A stretch of 7,819 nucleotides of DNA from Chloroflexota bacterium (lineage in GTDB: Bacteria; Chloroflexota; Anaerolineae; 4572-78; J111), in contig RFJV01000202.1 of assembly GCA_003694775.1 (NCBI GenBank), positions 1 to 7,819 on the forward strand, in the 5' to 3' direction. The translations under genes and the position numbers were made by a program. The stretch's first letter is position 1; every line of letters begins with the position of its first letter. The notes beneath the pieces are model-generated. The model was not told the DNA's origin. It made no database searches and saw nothing but the letters and a program-made list of their open reading frames with translations. Positions 6,597-7,819 of the stretch are shown piece after piece.

Positions 6597-7472
6597 CTAG
6601 TACGGATTGCCTCGCCCGCCCAGACGTTCAACATGCACCGGGTCGTAGCAGTCACCAAAGCGGGTCTTGGGCATGCTGGCCTTCTTTTTCATTAGCTCTT
6701 CGTATTCATCATCTTCTACCATAGCCACAATGCGGGCCAGGCTGGCTTCCCCGTCGACAAACCGCCACGGGAAACAGCCCACCTTTACCCGCCGGTTGAC
6801 CAGCAGGTCAATATCCCCGCCAACACATTCGGCGTGGATGATGCCCTTATCGAACATCCACAGGTGCATCATCTGGTAGGTTTCCGGGGTAAAGTATTCG
6901 GCCAGGGGCTTGCCGTATTTTTCCCGGAAGTGCTTGTCGGCTTCGGCGGCCTGAGCCGGCATCCAGTCCCGAATTTTGGTGTTCATCGGGTGGTCTGCAC
7001 TGCCGCAGTCAACCCCAATCCACTTGAGCTTTTTGTCCATGCACCACCGGGCAAAGCGAGGGTCCGGCCCGGGGTGCTTCACCATGTAGCGGACTTCGTT
7101 GCCGTACGGCTGGTCCCACCCGAAATGGTGGTAGCCGGTGTGGATGATGAGGATGTCGTGTTCCTTCACCTCTACCCGCTCTTCAATCATATCCGGCGTG
7201 TAAACATCATAGTCACCGCATACATCGCTCAGGTCAACGATGGCCGCATCGCCGGTCAGAAAGTCAAAATCAAGCTGAGCAATGTCCTTGCCGGGGGTGT
7301 AGAAGTGAATTTCGCCGTCCAGGTGGGTCCCCACGTGGTTGCTGTGGGTCAGAACCTGCCCGTTCGCGCCGTTTGGAGCCAGGCGTTTAAAATACTTTAC
7401 CTGCAGAGGCTCGTACGTGGGCCAGGCGGGTGTCCCCACGCCAAATGGAATCGTTAAATCAATAAACTTCAT
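6597..7472 (-). CDS. Cyclase-family metal-dependent hydrolase (kynurenine formamidase/isatin hydrolase superfamily)
   Basis: Soluble enzyme of 291 residues in the Cyclase family (PF04199), whose members hydrolyse amide or lactam bonds (N-formylkynurenine, isatin and others) with bound metal, usually Zn or Mn. The family start FIDLTIPFGVGTPAWP (3-18) is present. The metal site HxGTHxDxxxH is intact: His46, His50, Asp52 and His56 within NHVGTHLDGEIHF. Downstream come ILIIHTGY (107-114), WIGVDCGSADHP (151-162) with Asp155 and His161, and IIHAECVGGDID (211-222) with His213 and Glu215, all at places where the family has conserved residues. At 291 residues it is longer than bacterial KynB (about 200-210), with an insert around 160-205 and a C-terminal tail of about 45 residues. 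A subgroup distinct from KynB is therefore likely. AAAGGAG at 7486-7480 precedes the ATG at 7472. The substrate is unknown; a neighbouring importer could supply it. Confidence 0.9.
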   Translation of the reverse strand: MKFIDLTIPFGVGTPAWPTYEPLQVKYFKRLAPNGANGQVLTHSNHVGTHLDGEIHFYTPGKDIAQLDFDFLTGDAAIVDLSDVCGDYDVYTPDMIEERVEVKEHDILIIHTGYHHFGWDQPYGNEVRYMVKHPGPDPRFARWCMDKKLKWIGVDCGSADHPMNTKIRDWMPAQAAEADKHFREKYGKPLAEYFTPETYQMMHLWMFDKGIIHAECVGGDIDLLVNRRVKVGCFPWRFVDGEASLARIVAMVEDDEYEELMKKKASMPKTRFGDCYDPVHVERLGGRGNPY

Positions 7473-7674
7473 CGTACATCTCCTTTGATGGTAAACTATA
7501 TGGTCCTGATATAACGTTTAGAAAAGTAAAACGAGGATGATTTTATAATGGAAAACGTGACGGCAACTACGAGCGGCCCTCACGCTTTCATTCTGGGATG
7601 TTGGTTCTGCCGGTGAACTCCCTAAAATCGTCCCGAATTATAGACCAATATTCAAAAAAATCAAAATTATGCTG

Positions 7675-7705
7675 TTCGCAGTTGGCAATTGATTTTAACT
7701 GCGAA
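7675..7705. promoter_or_regulatory. Dyad TTCGCAGTT-N13-AACTGCGAA, operator-like
   Basis: Two perfect 9-nt inverted arms, 7675-7683 and 7697-7705, are separated by 13 nt with CAATTG (7686-7691) near the centre. The AT-rich setting between a minus-strand gene and the window edge suits a dimeric regulator site. As RNA it could also form a hairpin. No regulator gene is visible to pair with it. Confidence 0.4.
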
Positions 7706-7745
7706 TGTTTGCATTATATTTATACCTCAATTGGACAAATTTTGA

Positions 7746-7763
7746 TAGTGATGAATGTCACTA
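7746..7763. promoter_or_regulatory. CRP/FNR-like palindrome TAGTGA-N6-TCACTA
   Basis: TAGTGA (7746-7751) and TCACTA (7758-7763) flank TGAATG. The core GTGA-N6-TCAC has the spacing of CRP-family sites (TGTGA-N6-TCACA). It overlaps a second dyad, TGTCAC-N8-GTGACA (7756-7775). It may control a plus-strand gene starting just beyond the window or, at about 275 nt distance, the cyclase-family gene. Confidence 0.4.
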
Positions 7764-7819
7764 CTCAACGTGACAAACGTTACTTTTTTCCGCTGATGGT
7801 GCGTTTGGTGATGGGGTAA

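Larger units (their letters stand above)
7473..7819. other. Gene-free, AT-rich regulatory region at the right window edge
   Basis: I see no convincing gene here. Part of it is the upstream region of the minus-strand cyclase-family gene; the rest may be the upstream region of a plus-strand gene beyond the window. A hand count of 7621-7740 gives 37 G+C in 120 bases, about 31 percent, far below the coding parts. It holds a 9-bp dyad (7675-7705) and a CRP-like palindrome (7746-7763). TATAAT occurs at 7544-7549 on plus and TATATT at 7715-7720, but neither has a well-spaced -35. Confidence 0.6.

Noticed and set aside
7598..7819. Plus-strand frame of 73 codons ending exactly at the window edge
   Set aside because: No Shine-Dalgarno, AT-rich composition unlike the other genes, no recognisable motif, and two operator-like dyads lie inside it.

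Overview
The window is a moderately GC-rich bacterial chromosome segment. It looks most like Chloroflexota (Anaerolineae-like): the substrate-binding lipoprotein has an Ala/Pro/Thr/Glu linker and overall wording that I associate with that phylum, and intergenic regions carry long GC-rich palindromes. This is an impression from protein style, not a database result. Both ends are cut, and the left end truncates a gene.

Left two thirds (1-4768, minus strand): a complete or nearly complete ABC importer operon of the BMP/nucleoside type (NupNOPQ/YufNOPQ layout). In transcription order it holds the substrate-binding lipoprotein (4595-3567), the double ATPase (3530-1977), the first permease (1984-944, overlapping the ATPase gene by 8 nt) and the second permease (938 to beyond base 1, 5 nt gap). 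A textbook sigma-70 promoter, TTGACA-N17-TATAAT at 4768-4740, lies upstream. It implies a leader of about 137 nt that can form two interlocking helices.

Middle (4854-5687, plus strand): a divergently transcribed NmrA-like NAD(P)-binding protein. It ends at a perfect 15-bp stem-loop shared with the convergent gene to its right.

Right third (5763-7472, minus strand): a cyclase-family metal hydrolase (kynurenine formamidase/isatin hydrolase superfamily) followed by a GNAT-like protein. They are separated by a 107-nt gap holding another near-perfect palindrome and are probably co-transcribed. The far right (7473-7819) has no convincing gene. It is AT-rich and carries two operator-like dyads.

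Reading together: an importer for a small, possibly nucleoside-like or heterocyclic compound sits beside enzymes that could process a cyclic amide or similar substrate. The link between transporter and enzymes is only inferred from proximity. Most of the window is ordinary for its families. The points most worth a second look are the structured leader of the transporter operon, the two related intergenic palindromes, the pairing of a cyclase-family hydrolase with a GNAT-like protein, and the operator-like dyads at the right end.
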